A DNA stretch of 64,000 bases from Thermoplasmatales archaeon I-plasma (GCA_001856825.1 ATMD01000004.1:255919-319918); one strand, 5' to 3'; numbered from the stretch's first letter, positions 54,171 through 63,926 are shown. Made by a program: numbers and translations. The notes: generated from the letters alone by a model not told the origin.

Positions 54171-56480
54171 TCATTCGCACTTAGAGTATCCACACGTTTT
54201 GCACGTTAGACAGCCATTTTCCATGGCAAGAGTGTCGTTGTTACATCTTGGACAGGTTGAAAAGGACTTTTCCTTCTTCTTCTCCTCTGTCTTTAATGCT
54301 GTCACAAGAAAGTCACCGGCCAGTGTGGACTGCGGGGGCTCTCCCTTCATTGCAATTTCTATTGCCTTGGCAACACCATCTGGTACTGAAGTAATCTTGG
54401 ATCCACCTACAAATGTGGTTGTCTTTCCTTTTATCCCAGTGAGCGCTCTGACTACTTTTGCAATGTCGCCCCCCTGCTGCAGGTATAGGGATAGCAATCT
54501 CCCGATTGCCTCAGAGTAAGCCTTTTCTTCTGATCCGGACTTGCCAACATTCACGAATATCTCGACCGGCCTACCTGATTCATCAAAATTTATGGTTGTA
54601 TATAATTTACCCGTTTCCAGCAACGGAAAGACAATCGTCCTCCCCGTGAGTATTGTGGACCTTTCAAATTCCCTGTTCTCCTTCTTCTTTGCTGCTTCCT
54701 TTGTAAGCAAAATGCCCTCCCTTGATCCTTCCCTGTATACCGTGACTCCCTTGCAACCTGCCTTCCACGCTTCAAAGTAAATCTTGCCTACTTCTTCTGT
54801 AGTTACGGAGGACGCCAGGTTAACCGTGGATGAAATGGAGTGATCTACGTATTTTTGAATTGTTGCCTGCAATTTTATCCTAAACATCGGATCGATCTTA
54901 TGAGCCTCCACAAAATATTCCGGAAGGTCCTTCTCCTCCTTCACCCCATAAAGTTCCATGTATTCCCTTACCAGTGGATGGTAGACCTTGAACGTCTGCT
55001 TTGAGAGCGATTCACTTCTTCTGGTATAAGAGAAAGCAAATACGGGTTCTATCCCGCTGGAAGTCCCTGCAAGTGCTGATCCGCTCCCCACTGGTGGAAC
55101 CGTAATGAGGGCAACGTTCCGCAACCCGTTTTTCTTTATCTTTTCTATGAGTTCTGGACCAAGCCTTGAAATGAAGGGAGATTTCAAATGCTTTTCAAGG
55201 TCGAACGCAGGGAACGTACCTTTTTCTGCTGCGATGGAAGTGCTCTCATCATATATCATCTTCATTATTTTCTCAAACAAGGAATCCACAAATCTTATGG
55301 ATTCTGAAGTATCGTACTTGATCTTCAGCTTTATGAGCATGTCGCCTAGGCCTGTAAAACCAACACCTATTCTCCTGCTCTTCCCGGCTTCATCTGTTTG
55401 TGGCTTCAGCGGATGCTTGAACATGTTATAATCAACCACATCATCCAGGAAGCGAACTGTGTACCTTACGGCTTTTTCGAGACCGTCCCAATCGACCTCT
55501 GCGTTTTCAAATGGGTTCTTTACGAACACTGCAAGGTTTACGTTCCCGAGATTGCACGCTCCGTAGGCCTCCAGGGGTATCTCAGAACAGGGATTTGTGG
55601 TGAGTATTTCCATCCCGTTGTATTCAGACGTGCTCTCCTTCTTCATGGTGTCCCAGAATATGAGCCCGGGTTCTGCCCAGTTTCTTGCTGATTCTATAAG
55701 CTCGTTCCACAACTCTCTTGCCCGAACAACCTTTTCAATTCTCTTGACCTTGCTGCTTTCATAACTAAGGACGAAATCATCATCGTCTTCCACCTTTTTC
55801 ATGAATTCGTCTGTGATCTTCACGGAAATGTTTGCATAACGAACACGGTTCAGGTCCCTCTTTACCCTTATGAAGTCGAGTATATCTGGATGATCGACTC
55901 TTATAGTTATCATCAGGGCGCCACGTCTTCCAGACTGACCTATCGTTCCGGTGGTTTCAGACATTATGTTCATGAAAGACACGCTTCCTGTGGATTTCAG
56001 GGCTGCGTTATTCACCGGAGCTCCCCTTGGCCTCAGAATGCTGATGTCAGTGCCTACCCCTCCTCCTAGGGAGTAAGTTCTTGCGGCTTCCTTTGTCCAC
56101 TCGAATATTGATTCCAGGGAATCATCCCTTATAGGGATGACATAACAGTTGTTCAGAGTAACCCTCCTCTTAAACTTCTCCTGTCCAGCGCCAAACAAAA
56201 TTCTTCCTCCAGGAACCATCCTGAAGTTTTCAAGTAACCAATAGAATTTGTTTCCCCACTCTGCCTTCAGCGACTCGCTTTCTACAGAAGAGATCTCCCT
56301 CGCGACCCTCCTCCACATTTCTTCTGGGACCTTTTCAAGGAGTACACCATCATTGTCCTTCATCGCGTATTTGTCTATGAATACGCGTGCCCTTAGCTCA
56401 TCGTTGTTAAACCTGACCAGAGTCTCTGCAGGAACTTCGCCCGCAATATCCTCTAAAAATTCGTCTCCTTCTGCACTCAT
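54171..56480 (-). CDS. nrdJ: Adenosylcobalamin-dependent (class II) ribonucleotide reductase
   Basis: Makes deoxyribonucleotides, 769 aa. Catalytic features: LNNCYVIP (first redox Cys), TNPCSEIPLEAYGACNLGNVNL with the N-C-E radical centre and the second redox Cys, and VPPVGSGSALAGTSSGIEP. The C-terminus has a cysteine-rich reducing tail/zinc ribbon (CPRCNN, GCLTCKTCGYSKC). No N-terminal ATP-cone, so the usual dATP off-switch seems absent. B12 dependence allows use with or without oxygen. Confidence 0.93.
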   Translation of the reverse strand: MSAEGDEFLEDIAGEVPAETLVRFNNDELRARVFIDKYAMKDNDGVLLEKVPEEMWRRVAREISSVESESLKAEWGNKFYWLLENFRMVPGGRILFGAGQEKFKRRVTLNNCYVIPIRDDSLESIFEWTKEAARTYSLGGGVGTDISILRPRGAPVNNAALKSTGSVSFMNIMSETTGTIGQSGRRGALMITIRVDHPDILDFIRVKRDLNRVRYANISVKITDEFMKKVEDDDDFVLSYESSKVKRIEKVVRARELWNELIESARNWAEPGLIFWDTMKKESTSEYNGMEILTTNPCSEIPLEAYGACNLGNVNLAVFVKNPFENAEVDWDGLEKAVRYTVRFLDDVVDYNMFKHPLKPQTDEAGKSRRIGVGFTGLGDMLIKLKIKYDTSESIRFVDSLFEKIMKMIYDESTSIAAEKGTFPAFDLEKHLKSPFISRLGPELIEKIKKNGLRNVALITVPPVGSGSALAGTSSGIEPVFAFSYTRRSESLSKQTFKVYHPLVREYMELYGVKEEKDLPEYFVEAHKIDPMFRIKLQATIQKYVDHSISSTVNLASSVTTEEVGKIYFEAWKAGCKGVTVYREGSREGILLTKEAAKKKENREFERSTILTGRTIVFPLLETGKLYTTINFDESGRPVEIFVNVGKSGSEEKAYSEAIGRLLSLYLQQGGDIAKVVRALTGIKGKTTTFVGGSKITSVPDGVAKAIEIAMKGEPPQSTLAGDFLVTALKTEEKKKEKSFSTCPRCNNDTLAMENGCLTCKTCGYSKCE

Positions 56481-56735
56481 TCAAATCACTGTATTTCCTA
56501 GCTAATCTTAGTCATACTAAAACGTTTTTGTAAATAAGTCTTTATCCAATAGTGAAGGGGTTTTATCAATACCTATTATTATATTACTAGGTAAATGACC
56601 TATGTATTGGATGCTATTTGTCAACTTTGCGTTCTATTATGAGTCTGGCGTGCAGGTATCCACAAACAAAAATAGATGAATTGTTAAAAAATAAACTTAA
56701 TAAATTTGATAAAATATAAATATAGAATTTTTATA
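56480..56735. promoter_or_regulatory. Divergent promoter region between nrdJ and a regulator gene
   Basis: About 255 AT-rich bases hold the promoters of nrdJ (minus) and the winged-helix gene (plus). AAATATAAATATAG at about 56709-56722 is the TATA box for the latter, near 25 nt before its ATG. The nrdJ box is probably around ACTTATTTAC on the minus strand. No long repeat was seen. Confidence 0.45.
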
Positions 56736-57107
56736 ATGACTCGGATGATGGACGGATTTACCGCTGAGGACGAGAAGCTTGCTGGACTACTGATCCAGAT
56801 GGGTGTGCCTAGAAACGTTTCAAAGGCTCTTGTCTATATGAAGGGGAGGCAGGAAACCACCTCGGTAGAGATCGAGAAGAACGCAAACCTCAGGCAGCCG
56901 GAAGTATCTATTGCTATGAGAATACTGAAGGAACACGGCTGGATTATGAAGAGGGACATTAAGAAAGAAGGAAAAGGTAGACCCGTTCACGGATATAGGC
57001 TCGCAAAGCCATTTAACGAGATAGTCAAGGAATTAGAAGAAGAACAGAGGAAGAAAATCACAGACATGCAGAACGTGCTAGGGCAGATACAAAACCTGGT
57101 CTTATAA
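56736..57107 (+). CDS. Winged-helix transcriptional regulator
   Basis: 123 aa from the ATG at 56736, which is supported by the TATA box about 25 nt upstream; the frame extends to 56706 but those residues fall in the promoter. The winged helix carries NVSKALVYMKGRQETTSVEIEKNANLRQPEVSIAMRIL (in parts) and a wing EGKGRPVHGY. A C-terminal helix (IVKELEEEQRKKITDMQNVL) is probably a dimer coiled coil. The target is unknown; nrdJ, its divergent neighbour, is a candidate. Confidence 0.78.
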   Translation: MTRMMDGFTAEDEKLAGLLIQMGVPRNVSKALVYMKGRQETTSVEIEKNANLRQPEVSIAMRILKEHGWIMKRDIKKEGKGRPVHGYRLAKPFNEIVKELEEEQRKKITDMQNVLGQIQNLVL

Positions 57108-57108
57108 A

Positions 57109-57765
57109 TTATTTCAAGATTTTTACTTCTGTCCCGTTTGAAACCAGTATCGTCTTTTTTCCACCAAGGAAAAGGCCTGTTTCTACTACTCCAGTGATCT
57201 CCTTGATCCGCTGGTTCAGGAGCTGAAGATCGACCTTTTCCGTAGGAGTGCAATCACATATCAGGTTTCCATTGTCCGTTATAAAGTCATCTCTGTATCG
57301 GCATGACAGTCCAAGCGCTTCTAGTTCCTTCTTAGTGGTATCGTGACCAAAGTGAATCACCTCTACAGGTATGGGAAATTTATGTGGTATTCTTGGCACC
57401 ACTTTTTCATCGGATATAATGACAATATAGGCCTTAGACTTGTTTCTGACTTTTTTTTCCCTAGTCAGCTGTCCTCCCCCTCCCTTGAGAATGTTCAGTT
57501 CTGAATCAACTTCATCTGCCCCATCCACTGTTACGTCTATCCAGTCGACAGAGTCTATATCAACTATTTTTATTCCAACATCCCTTGCGAGTTTCTCTGA
57601 CGCCAAAGAAGTTGCAACACCTACGATTTTGTCTTTCAAACTGCTGCTTCCAAGGACACTTATAAATTTTGATGCCGTAGTACCGGAACCAAGTCCAACG
57701 ACATTCCCCTGAGCCAGGAATTTGAGAGCCTCCTTCGCAACTTGTTCCTTCTTGTCCATGATCAT
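57109..57765 (-). CDS. rpiA: Ribose-5-phosphate isomerase A
   Basis: Interconverts ribose-5-phosphate and ribulose-5-phosphate (218 aa). VGLGSGTTASKFI near residue 24, the DGADEVD motif with catalytic Asp residues and LKGGGGQLTREKKV are diagnostic; SNGTEVKIL ends the protein. The start may be 57765 or the second ATG at 57759. Convergent with the regulator, stops almost touching. Confidence 0.94.
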   Translation of the reverse strand: MIMDKKEQVAKEALKFLAQGNVVGLGSGTTASKFISVLGSSSLKDKIVGVATSLASEKLARDVGIKIVDIDSVDWIDVTVDGADEVDSELNILKGGGGQLTREKKVRNKSKAYIVIISDEKVVPRIPHKFPIPVEVIHFGHDTTKKELEALGLSCRYRDDFITDNGNLICDCTPTEKVDLQLLNQRIKEITGVVETGLFLGGKKTILVSNGTEVKILK

Positions 57766-57840
57766 TACCCTTTGCTTTGGATGTTGTAATGGTATTATTA
57801 GGTTCCTATTTTGTCAGCCTGAATGGCAGGAACTTCATGC

Positions 57841-58692
57841 TTAGTAGCTGGGTATGAACTTTTCATACCCCATCTTCAGTGCCCTATCGTCCATATGCGT
57901 ATAAATCTGAGTAGTGCTGATGCTTGCGTGACCTAACAGCAGTTGTATAATCCTAAGGTCTGCACCATTTCTGAGAAGGGATGTTGCAAATGTGTGCCGG
58001 AAGGTGTGTGGGGTCACCTTCTTAGGAATTCCTGATCTCCTTACGATGTCCCTCACAACCCTTTCAATTGTCACGGGAGAGACCCTCTTGCTCTTTGACG
58101 TAGGGAACAGGAAATCGCTCTTCCCCCTCGAGTCTTTCATTTCAGTTATGTAAAGCCTAAGGTCTGATACTACCTTTTCACTGAATACTACAAGCCTGTC
58201 CTTATCGCCCTTTCCGTTCCTTATTTTCAACGTTTTGCTGTTGATATCTATGTCCTGGACCCTTATGGAACATAACTCCGAAACTCTTATTCCCGTATAA
58301 ACAAGCAATTTCACAATTAGGCGCTCCTTCAGGCTCCTGCAGCTAGAAATGATGGCTGATACCTCATCGCTCATAAGGTAATTTGGCACCTTCTGCGGTC
58401 TCTTGGGAGCCTTCAGATGACCAATATTATCCAGGCCAATGAAGGTAATGAAGGACTGGAGTGCACGGATGTAAAGGTAAATTGATGATTTGGAGTACCC
58501 CTTCTCTATTGCGAGATATTCCTTGAAGGCTTCGATATTTTCTGGAGTTATTGCATCCTTATTGAATTGTATGAAATTAAGGAACTGTTCTACTATGTAA
58601 CCATACATCTTCACGGTATTCCTGCTCTTCCCGTTGGCATATAACCTATTCCTGAAGTTGTCAGTCACGTTGCTGTTCAATTTTTCAGGCAT
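57841..58692 (-). CDS. xerA: XerA tyrosine recombinase
   Basis: Archaeal Xer recombinase that resolves chromosome dimers. An N-terminal SAM-like core-binding domain (about residues 10-95) precedes the catalytic domain with Arg in LVYTGIRVSELCSIR, Lys in GKGDKDRLV, HTFRHTFATSLLRNG, LLGHASISTTQIYTH and the nucleophile Tyr in that last motif. The second ATG (58692) is favoured because TGTATATATTAAAG lies about 23-27 nt before it; the first ATG (58704) would be too close. No obvious dif site was found nearby. Confidence 0.92.
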   Translation of the reverse strand: MPEKLNSNVTDNFRNRLYANGKSRNTVKMYGYIVEQFLNFIQFNKDAITPENIEAFKEYLAIEKGYSKSSIYLYIRALQSFITFIGLDNIGHLKAPKRPQKVPNYLMSDEVSAIISSCRSLKERLIVKLLVYTGIRVSELCSIRVQDIDINSKTLKIRNGKGDKDRLVVFSEKVVSDLRLYITEMKDSRGKSDFLFPTSKSKRVSPVTIERVVRDIVRRSGIPKKVTPHTFRHTFATSLLRNGADLRIIQLLLGHASISTTQIYTHMDDRALKMGYEKFIPSY

Positions 58693-58795
58693 TATTTCAC
58701 TCATTCTTTAATATATACATAAGACAAATATAAGACTTTTGTCAGATTTTGCCTGTGAGAGAAGATTAATTTTCAACATATCATAACGGAAGCAA

Positions 58796-59929
58796 ATGAA
58801 TCTCGGAGTTAATGATAAAGAGAAATTGAAAGATGTCGAGGAATTTGCCACTTCAAAAGTCAGGAAGAGAGCGTCGGAAGTGGATGAGACTTCCTCTTTC
58901 CCCGTAGATCTTGTCAAGGAGATGGGCAAAATAGGCGTTTTTGCAATTTACATCCCGCGTGAATATGGCGGTTTGGGCCTTTCCCTGGGAACACTCATGG
59001 AAAGCATCAGGATAATCTCGAGGGAATGCGCATCCACTTCACTGATTCCAGACGTAACAGTTTCCCTGTTCGGTGAACCTATACTGAAGTATGGCAATGA
59101 GGAACTGAAGAGGAAGTACCTCTCTAGAGTTGCGAAGGGAACAATAGGAGCGCTTGCAATAACCGAACCGGGTGCTGGATCCGATGCTGCAGCCATAAAG
59201 ACGACTGCAACAAGAAAGGGCAACAGATTCATAATAAATGGCGGAAAGACGTTCATAACAAATGGAGCAGAAGCTGAGTTTTTCCTTGCATCTGCGGTAA
59301 CAGACAAGGAGAAGAGGCATCACGGAATTACTCTCTTTGCCCTGGACAAGGAGATGAGCGGTCTTTCCATCGGGAAGGAGTTCAAGAAAATGGGGATAAG
59401 GGGAACAAGCACCACTGAGGTCTTGCTTGACAATGTGGAAGTTGGGGAGGAACAAATAGTAGGTAGATTCAACGAGGGATTCAAGATTGAGATGGATACG
59501 CTGAATGTGGGGAGGATTGGCATAGCCTCTCAAGCAATAGGCATTTCTGAAGGTGCCATAGGGGACGTTATAAGATTCCAGATGCAGCAGAAGGGGGCCC
59601 AGAGGGAGGGGATGTCTTTCAGGCTTGCGGACATGGTCAATCTCCTGCACTCTTCTGTGGCTAAATATTACGAATCAATTGAATATGCCGTTGCGGGAAG
59701 GGATACGACTCTCCTGAGTTCACTCTCAAAACTTCAAGCAGGAGATGCTGCGGTGAAGATTACTGAGGAGGCTGTAGGACTGCTAGGGTACCATGCCTTC
59801 AGTGATGAATTCCCGACCGAAAGGAGATTCAGGGAAGCAAAGATTACCCAGATATATGAAGGAACCAATGAAATCCAGAGGGTAATAATATCGCGGGAGA
59901 TACTAAAGAAGGGTGGAACAGACTTCTAG
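58796..59929 (+). CDS. Acyl-CoA dehydrogenase
   Basis: FAD enzyme of 377 aa introducing a double bond into acyl-CoA. IPREYGGLG, ALAITEPGAGSDAAA (FAD/substrate binding), INGGKTFITNGAEAEFFL and YEGTNEIQRVIISREIL, the latter with the presumed catalytic Glu of short-chain members. An isolated gene; electron acceptor (ETF) genes are not in the window. Chain length cannot be told. Confidence 0.92.
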   Translation: MNLGVNDKEKLKDVEEFATSKVRKRASEVDETSSFPVDLVKEMGKIGVFAIYIPREYGGLGLSLGTLMESIRIISRECASTSLIPDVTVSLFGEPILKYGNEELKRKYLSRVAKGTIGALAITEPGAGSDAAAIKTTATRKGNRFIINGGKTFITNGAEAEFFLASAVTDKEKRHHGITLFALDKEMSGLSIGKEFKKMGIRGTSTTEVLLDNVEVGEEQIVGRFNEGFKIEMDTLNVGRIGIASQAIGISEGAIGDVIRFQMQQKGAQREGMSFRLADMVNLLHSSVAKYYESIEYAVAGRDTTLLSSLSKLQAGDAAVKITEEAVGLLGYHAFSDEFPTERRFREAKITQIYEGTNEIQRVIISREILKKGGTDF

Positions 59930-60753
59930 ATTGATACAGGACCAAGGCTGTATTTCTCTATATCCGTGATCTTTGCAGCAGGCATTACGGGGTCGTGCTC
60001 GAAGAAGAGCGTCCATCTTTCATCAAATGCTTTCTGCAGCAGGTCTATTTTCTTGGAAAATGTATCCATTGGGTACAGGTCGTATGCCATTACGTACGCA
60101 GGTTTTATGTGAGCTGAGGTAGGAATGAGGTCCCCGAAGTATGTAAAAGTATTGTTGCCGATCCTTAAAATAACTATCTGGTGACCTTTTGTATGCCCGC
60201 CGGACTTCACAAGTTCTACCCCCGGGAATACTTCTTCGTCTCCATTCAGGAGCTCAAGGTGACTGTCAAGATTCTCGAAATTGAGATAGTTGTAATTTGG
60301 TCTAGTCTTCTGGTTAGGCTCCCTTATTTCTTTGAGTGTTTCCTCCTGAATGAAATATCTTGCATTTGGAAAAGTTGGTTCTATGGTTCCTTGCCTGTTA
60401 AAAGTTGCCCATCCGGTGTGGTCAAGGTGGCCGTGCGTGATGAGTATGTGTGTTACGTCTTCCCTACCTATCCCTTTTTCAGAAAGGTCCTGCAGGAGCG
60501 TCTTCGTTCTATTGATCTCATATATTCTTTCTAGCTTACTGTCGAACTTGTCTCCCATCCCCAGGTCTACCAGTGCAACGTTCTTGTCCTTTCGAATTAC
60601 AAGGACGTTTGTAGCTAGCGTTATCTTGTTGTTAACGTCAGATTTGAAATACTTCTCCCAGACGGGTTTAGGTACAACACCGAACATAGCGCCACCGTCC
60701 AATTTGAACGTTCCATCACTTGCAAGCATCAGTTCGTATCCGTTTATTTTCAC
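59926..60753 (-). CDS. Metallo-beta-lactamase-fold hydrolase
   Basis: 275-aa zinc hydrolase of the lactonase/glyoxalase II-like branch: THGHLDHTGW gives the HxHxDH site near residue 108; SGGHTKGHQ, TYFGDLIPT and FFEHDP supply the remaining ligands. Substrate unknown; lactonase, arylsulfatase-like or glyoxalase roles are possible. GTG start at 60753 with TTTATATTAAC about 25 nt upstream (leaderless). Convergent with and overlapping the acyl-CoA dehydrogenase stop by four bases. Confidence 0.85.
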   Translation of the reverse strand: MKINGYELMLASDGTFKLDGGAMFGVVPKPVWEKYFKSDVNNKITLATNVLVIRKDKNVALVDLGMGDKFDSKLERIYEINRTKTLLQDLSEKGIGREDVTHILITHGHLDHTGWATFNRQGTIEPTFPNARYFIQEETLKEIREPNQKTRPNYNYLNFENLDSHLELLNGDEEVFPGVELVKSGGHTKGHQIVILRIGNNTFTYFGDLIPTSAHIKPAYVMAYDLYPMDTFSKKIDLLQKAFDERWTLFFEHDPVMPAAKITDIEKYSLGPVSI

Positions 60754-60845
60754 TGTTCGTTCATTAAATGTTAATATAAATTAGTTGGTGTCTAGTATTG
60801 TATCATCGAACGAAAATTCATCCTCGCGTTTCGGATTCCCTGCCC

Positions 60846-61772
60846 CTAAGAGAGGAAATCTAGAATGCCGTCCCTGCCACTCGCCCTTTTCCCATCCAGT
60901 GTTATCCCCCTCTTCCTCCTCCCTATCTTGAATATAGGTACCGATTTCCTATGCATCACCCTCTCGAACTCTTCCTTCCCTCCTGAACTCACGCTCACTA
61001 CTAGAGAGCCTGAAGAGCTAGCGGAGAATAATCCCGCACCATACTCCTCTACTCCTTTTGCAGATACCTTTAGAAGGTCCTCTGAACTTACGTTAAAACC
61101 TGATTTTACCAGGTCTGAGATCTCCTCCAGTGCCCTCATCAAGCCCCCCTCAGATACGTCGTGGATATAGTGGACTATGGCCCTGATTCTGATCAATTCC
61201 TTTACGTAACTTTCCACTGACAATTCCGATGCACTGACGTGGCTTCCTTCATCACCCCTGTGCTTGAAGAACGACAGTTCATTACCTATCGAACCTATGA
61301 AATAATAGGAATCATCTTCGTCTACCCTTCTGAAACTGAATATTGGTCTCCTGAGCCCTAGAAGGGCCATGGTACCGGCAACACCATAGTCAATGTTACC
61401 GTAGCTTCCCGTGTGCCCTGATGCTACCTTAATATTCCTTTGCCTCAGGTTATCTAAAATGCCATCCACGTAGTCGTAGAACTCTTCGCCGGATTTTGAG
61501 GGCCTTTCGAAGTCTATCATTGCGAATGAAGGCCATGTACCCGATGTCAGAAAGTCATTGAGCGGATACGTGACTGAGAGGAATGCATTTTCCTGTACGG
61601 TCATGTGTTTATAGAACACCATTGGCTCAATCTTGAATATCAAATTTGTCGACCCACTCTTCAGGAAGGAAAAATCAGACCCAATAACATTGCTCCATAA
61701 TATGGAATCCTTGTTCCTCCTGAGAATCCTCCTTATTTCATTAATCCCGACCTTTCCTATATCCACCTCCAA
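60846..61772 (-). CDS. PurM/HypE-like (AIR synthase superfamily) protein
   Basis: 308 aa. The C-terminal half has HDVSEGGLMRALEEISD, the conserved turn of AIR synthase, HypE, SelD and ThiL ATP-binding enzymes, and EYGAGLFSASSSGSLVVSV. The N-terminal half has SGHTGSYGNIDYGVAGTMALLG, related to the phosphate-binding part. No hydrogenase or selenium genes are nearby, so HypE or SelD function is doubtful. Reaction unknown. TTG start, with CTATTTATTG about 21 nt upstream. Confidence 0.68.
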   Translation of the reverse strand: MEVDIGKVGINEIRRILRRNKDSILWSNVIGSDFSFLKSGSTNLIFKIEPMVFYKHMTVQENAFLSVTYPLNDFLTSGTWPSFAMIDFERPSKSGEEFYDYVDGILDNLRQRNIKVASGHTGSYGNIDYGVAGTMALLGLRRPIFSFRRVDEDDSYYFIGSIGNELSFFKHRGDEGSHVSASELSVESYVKELIRIRAIVHYIHDVSEGGLMRALEEISDLVKSGFNVSSEDLLKVSAKGVEEYGAGLFSASSSGSLVVSVSSGGKEEFERVMHRKSVPIFKIGRRKRGITLDGKRASGRDGILDFLS

Positions 61773-61832
61773 GAATATTCAACTGCAATAAATAGATAGG
61801 TAAGATTTAAAGTTCAATTTTCATGGCTCAGT

Positions 61833-62858
61833 GTGTTACTTGACCAGGAAATATCAGCTCCTTCAGACCTGAGATACTCATCAATTAGGGTCAAGATAAA
61901 CAACATGGGAATTTTTGAATCGTGGCTGAGAATGGGGTTTCAGGGGTCTATGTCCTACCTGTCTGCGGAAGATGGGATAAGGAAGCGTGCCGATCCTTCA
62001 CTCCTGATGAATGATTCCCGGTCAATCATCGTATTCCTGCTCAACTATAAAACGGAAGTTCCTTCGAAGGAGGGTTACGGAAGGATAGCAAAATATGCAG
62101 GCTTTGAGGATTATCATCGATTCTTTCCCAAGATCATAGAAAAATTCATGGTAGAGAACGGTCTTTTCAGGAAACAGTACCGGACATACGTTGATACCGG
62201 TCCTGTCAGCGAAAGAAGCCTGGCAGCGGGATCGATCACTGGCTGGATAGGGAAGAATTCAATGTTCATTTATCCCAGCATGGGATCATTCACATTCCTG
62301 GGAATCGCTGTAACTGATGTCGCGCTGGATTCTCCGCCCGTCCCCCAGGCCGATCTTTGTGGAAACTGCACTAGATGCATTGAAAGTTGTCCTACGGGTG
62401 CAATAAACTCAGATAGGACAATTAATTCAAATCTTTGCATTTCTTACCAGACAATAGAGAATAGGGGGGTCATCCCTCCCGGCATATCCTATCACATGGG
62501 AGACATGATTTTTGGGTGTGATATTTGTAACGATGTCTGTCCATGGAACAAAAGGGGAAAGGAATCAAGTGTACCTGAGGTGAAGCGGGATTTGTTTTCA
62601 AACAAGCTAAAACTCGAGGATCTAGCATTCATGGACAAGGAAACATTTGATGAGAATTACGGCAAGAGTGCGATTAAAAGGACAACATATCAAGGACTTT
62701 CAAGAAATGCTATCATTGCGCTTTACAATTCGAACAGGGGGGAGCTTGTAAGAGAAATTTCAAAACAATTTTCAGACGTTAGGGGAAGGCAGGCGGCTGT
62801 GTTACTTGAATCTGGGTACAATGTCAAATCCCAATCATCGGACGGGCAGTTTCAATGA
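61833..62858 (+). CDS. QueG-like iron-sulfur protein (epoxyqueuosine reductase family)
   Basis: 341 aa. The middle resembles the cobalamin-dependent reductase QueG (DTGPVSERSLAAGSITGWIGKNSMFI). Two [4Fe-4S] motifs follow: CGNCTRCIESCPTGA near residue 180 and CDICNDVCPWN near residue 232. QueG makes queuosine in bacteria, whereas archaea make archaeosine, so the true substrate here is uncertain. GTG start with GATTTAAAG about 25 nt upstream. Confidence 0.82.
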   Translation: MLLDQEISAPSDLRYSSIRVKINNMGIFESWLRMGFQGSMSYLSAEDGIRKRADPSLLMNDSRSIIVFLLNYKTEVPSKEGYGRIAKYAGFEDYHRFFPKIIEKFMVENGLFRKQYRTYVDTGPVSERSLAAGSITGWIGKNSMFIYPSMGSFTFLGIAVTDVALDSPPVPQADLCGNCTRCIESCPTGAINSDRTINSNLCISYQTIENRGVIPPGISYHMGDMIFGCDICNDVCPWNKRGKESSVPEVKRDLFSNKLKLEDLAFMDKETFDENYGKSAIKRTTYQGLSRNAIIALYNSNRGELVREISKQFSDVRGRQAAVLLESGYNVKSQSSDGQFQ

Positions 62859-62928
62859 TGTTTCAAATTCGGGCACTGCACTGTAACTGCTACCCGCAAA
62901 TAGATATACGAATTTACGTTGCTGACTT

Positions 62929-63255
62929 ATGTTGAGCAAGAAAGTTACAGTCATCAATATTTCATCCTACTATGACCAGGAATCCAGGACGCGTGGAAGG
63001 GAGATCGACCTGGATGAATACGTTCCGGAGAAGGACCATCAGGTGCAGAGTTTTACGCTGGGACCTGAATTTATAAACGACCTGATGAAGGGCATCACCC
63101 AGACAGTTGGATTCCAATCAAGGCCAAACCAGAAGCTTATCCTCAGACTTACAGATGAAGAATATGAATCACTTGGCATCAAGTTCGAGGTCAACGACAT
63201 CTATTCTCTCACATTTGAGGAGGGAAGGATAGAATTCAGGAGGGACAGCATCTAG
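62929..63255 (+). CDS. Protein of unknown function (108 aa)
   Basis: A soluble, charged protein of mixed strands and helices (KVTVINISSYYDQESRTRGREIDLDEY, FTLGPEFINDLMKG). No family recognised, no cysteines or membrane helices. The ATG at 62929 has GATATACG about 25 nt upstream, which supports a real leaderless gene. Stands alone. Confidence 0.7.
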   Translation: MLSKKVTVINISSYYDQESRTRGREIDLDEYVPEKDHQVQSFTLGPEFINDLMKGITQTVGFQSRPNQKLILRLTDEEYESLGIKFEVNDIYSLTFEEGRIEFRRDSI

Positions 63256-63389
63256 TATACTTCAAAAATCAATCGAAATATGACTGCCCTATTCTCCAAG
63301 AATTCAATAGTTGTTTAAATCCCTAAGCATATTGTAATTATTTAATCGAGTACGAAATCTATTAATAAAGAATTTAGATTATTTCTACA

Positions 63390-63926
63390 ATGAAAGATTT
63401 GGACCAGTCTCCACTCGGTACTGCAATAAACCCGGAAAGGATGGAGAGGATCCTGGAAAGGGACAAGCAGGAAATTGAAGTAGAAAGGGAAATTGAAGAG
63501 CTTAGTAAGGAACCCGTTTCCACTGGAAGAAGGAAAGAAAGGGCTCAGGCAGTAAGAAAGATATCGAGGAAGTATTATGAAATTGCGAACGGGATGGTGG
63601 AGGACGCAATGTACTCGGAGGCTATCGAGCTGTATTCAAAATCAATTGCAGTCCTCAAAAAAGGTGGAAACAGGACTGCTGTCGATTCCTATTTCAACAG
63701 GGCCATTACCCTTGCCATGATGGGATACCCAAAGATGGCACTCGATGACCTGAAAATAGTTTCAAGGACCAAGCCTCCAAAGGCTGACGTTTATTTTGTA
63801 AAAGGACAGATATTTGAAAGCCTAGGGAGGGAAAAATTGGCGGAAAGAATGTACAAGAAAAGCCTGGATATAGACCCTAACTTTTACCGTGCTGCCCATA
63901 GCCTGGCAAACATACACCTGAGATAG
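63390..63926 (+). CDS. TPR-repeat protein
   Basis: 178 aa. A charged N-terminal helical region (about residues 18-65, many Glu/Arg) is followed by three TPR-like repeats (YYEIANGMVEDAMYSEAIELYSKSIAVL, DSYFNRAITLAMMGYPKMALDDL and YFVKGQIFESLGREKLAERMYKKSLDIDP, each in part). Probably a protein-interaction scaffold. ATG with TTAATAAAG about 25 nt upstream. A T-rich terminator follows. Confidence 0.8.
   Translation: MKDLDQSPLGTAINPERMERILERDKQEIEVEREIEELSKEPVSTGRRKERAQAVRKISRKYYEIANGMVEDAMYSEAIELYSKSIAVLKKGGNRTAVDSYFNRAITLAMMGYPKMALDDLKIVSRTKPPKADVYFVKGQIFESLGREKLAERMYKKSLDIDPNFYRAAHSLANIHLR

Noticed and set aside
54049..54519. 156-codon plus-strand frame overlapping the end of nrdJ
   Set aside because: Most of it is antisense to the conserved cysteine tail of NrdJ; the rest has no coding character.
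57766..58795. dif-like recombination site near xerA
   Set aside because: No convincing 28-bp site with two inverted arms was found in the spacers around the gene.
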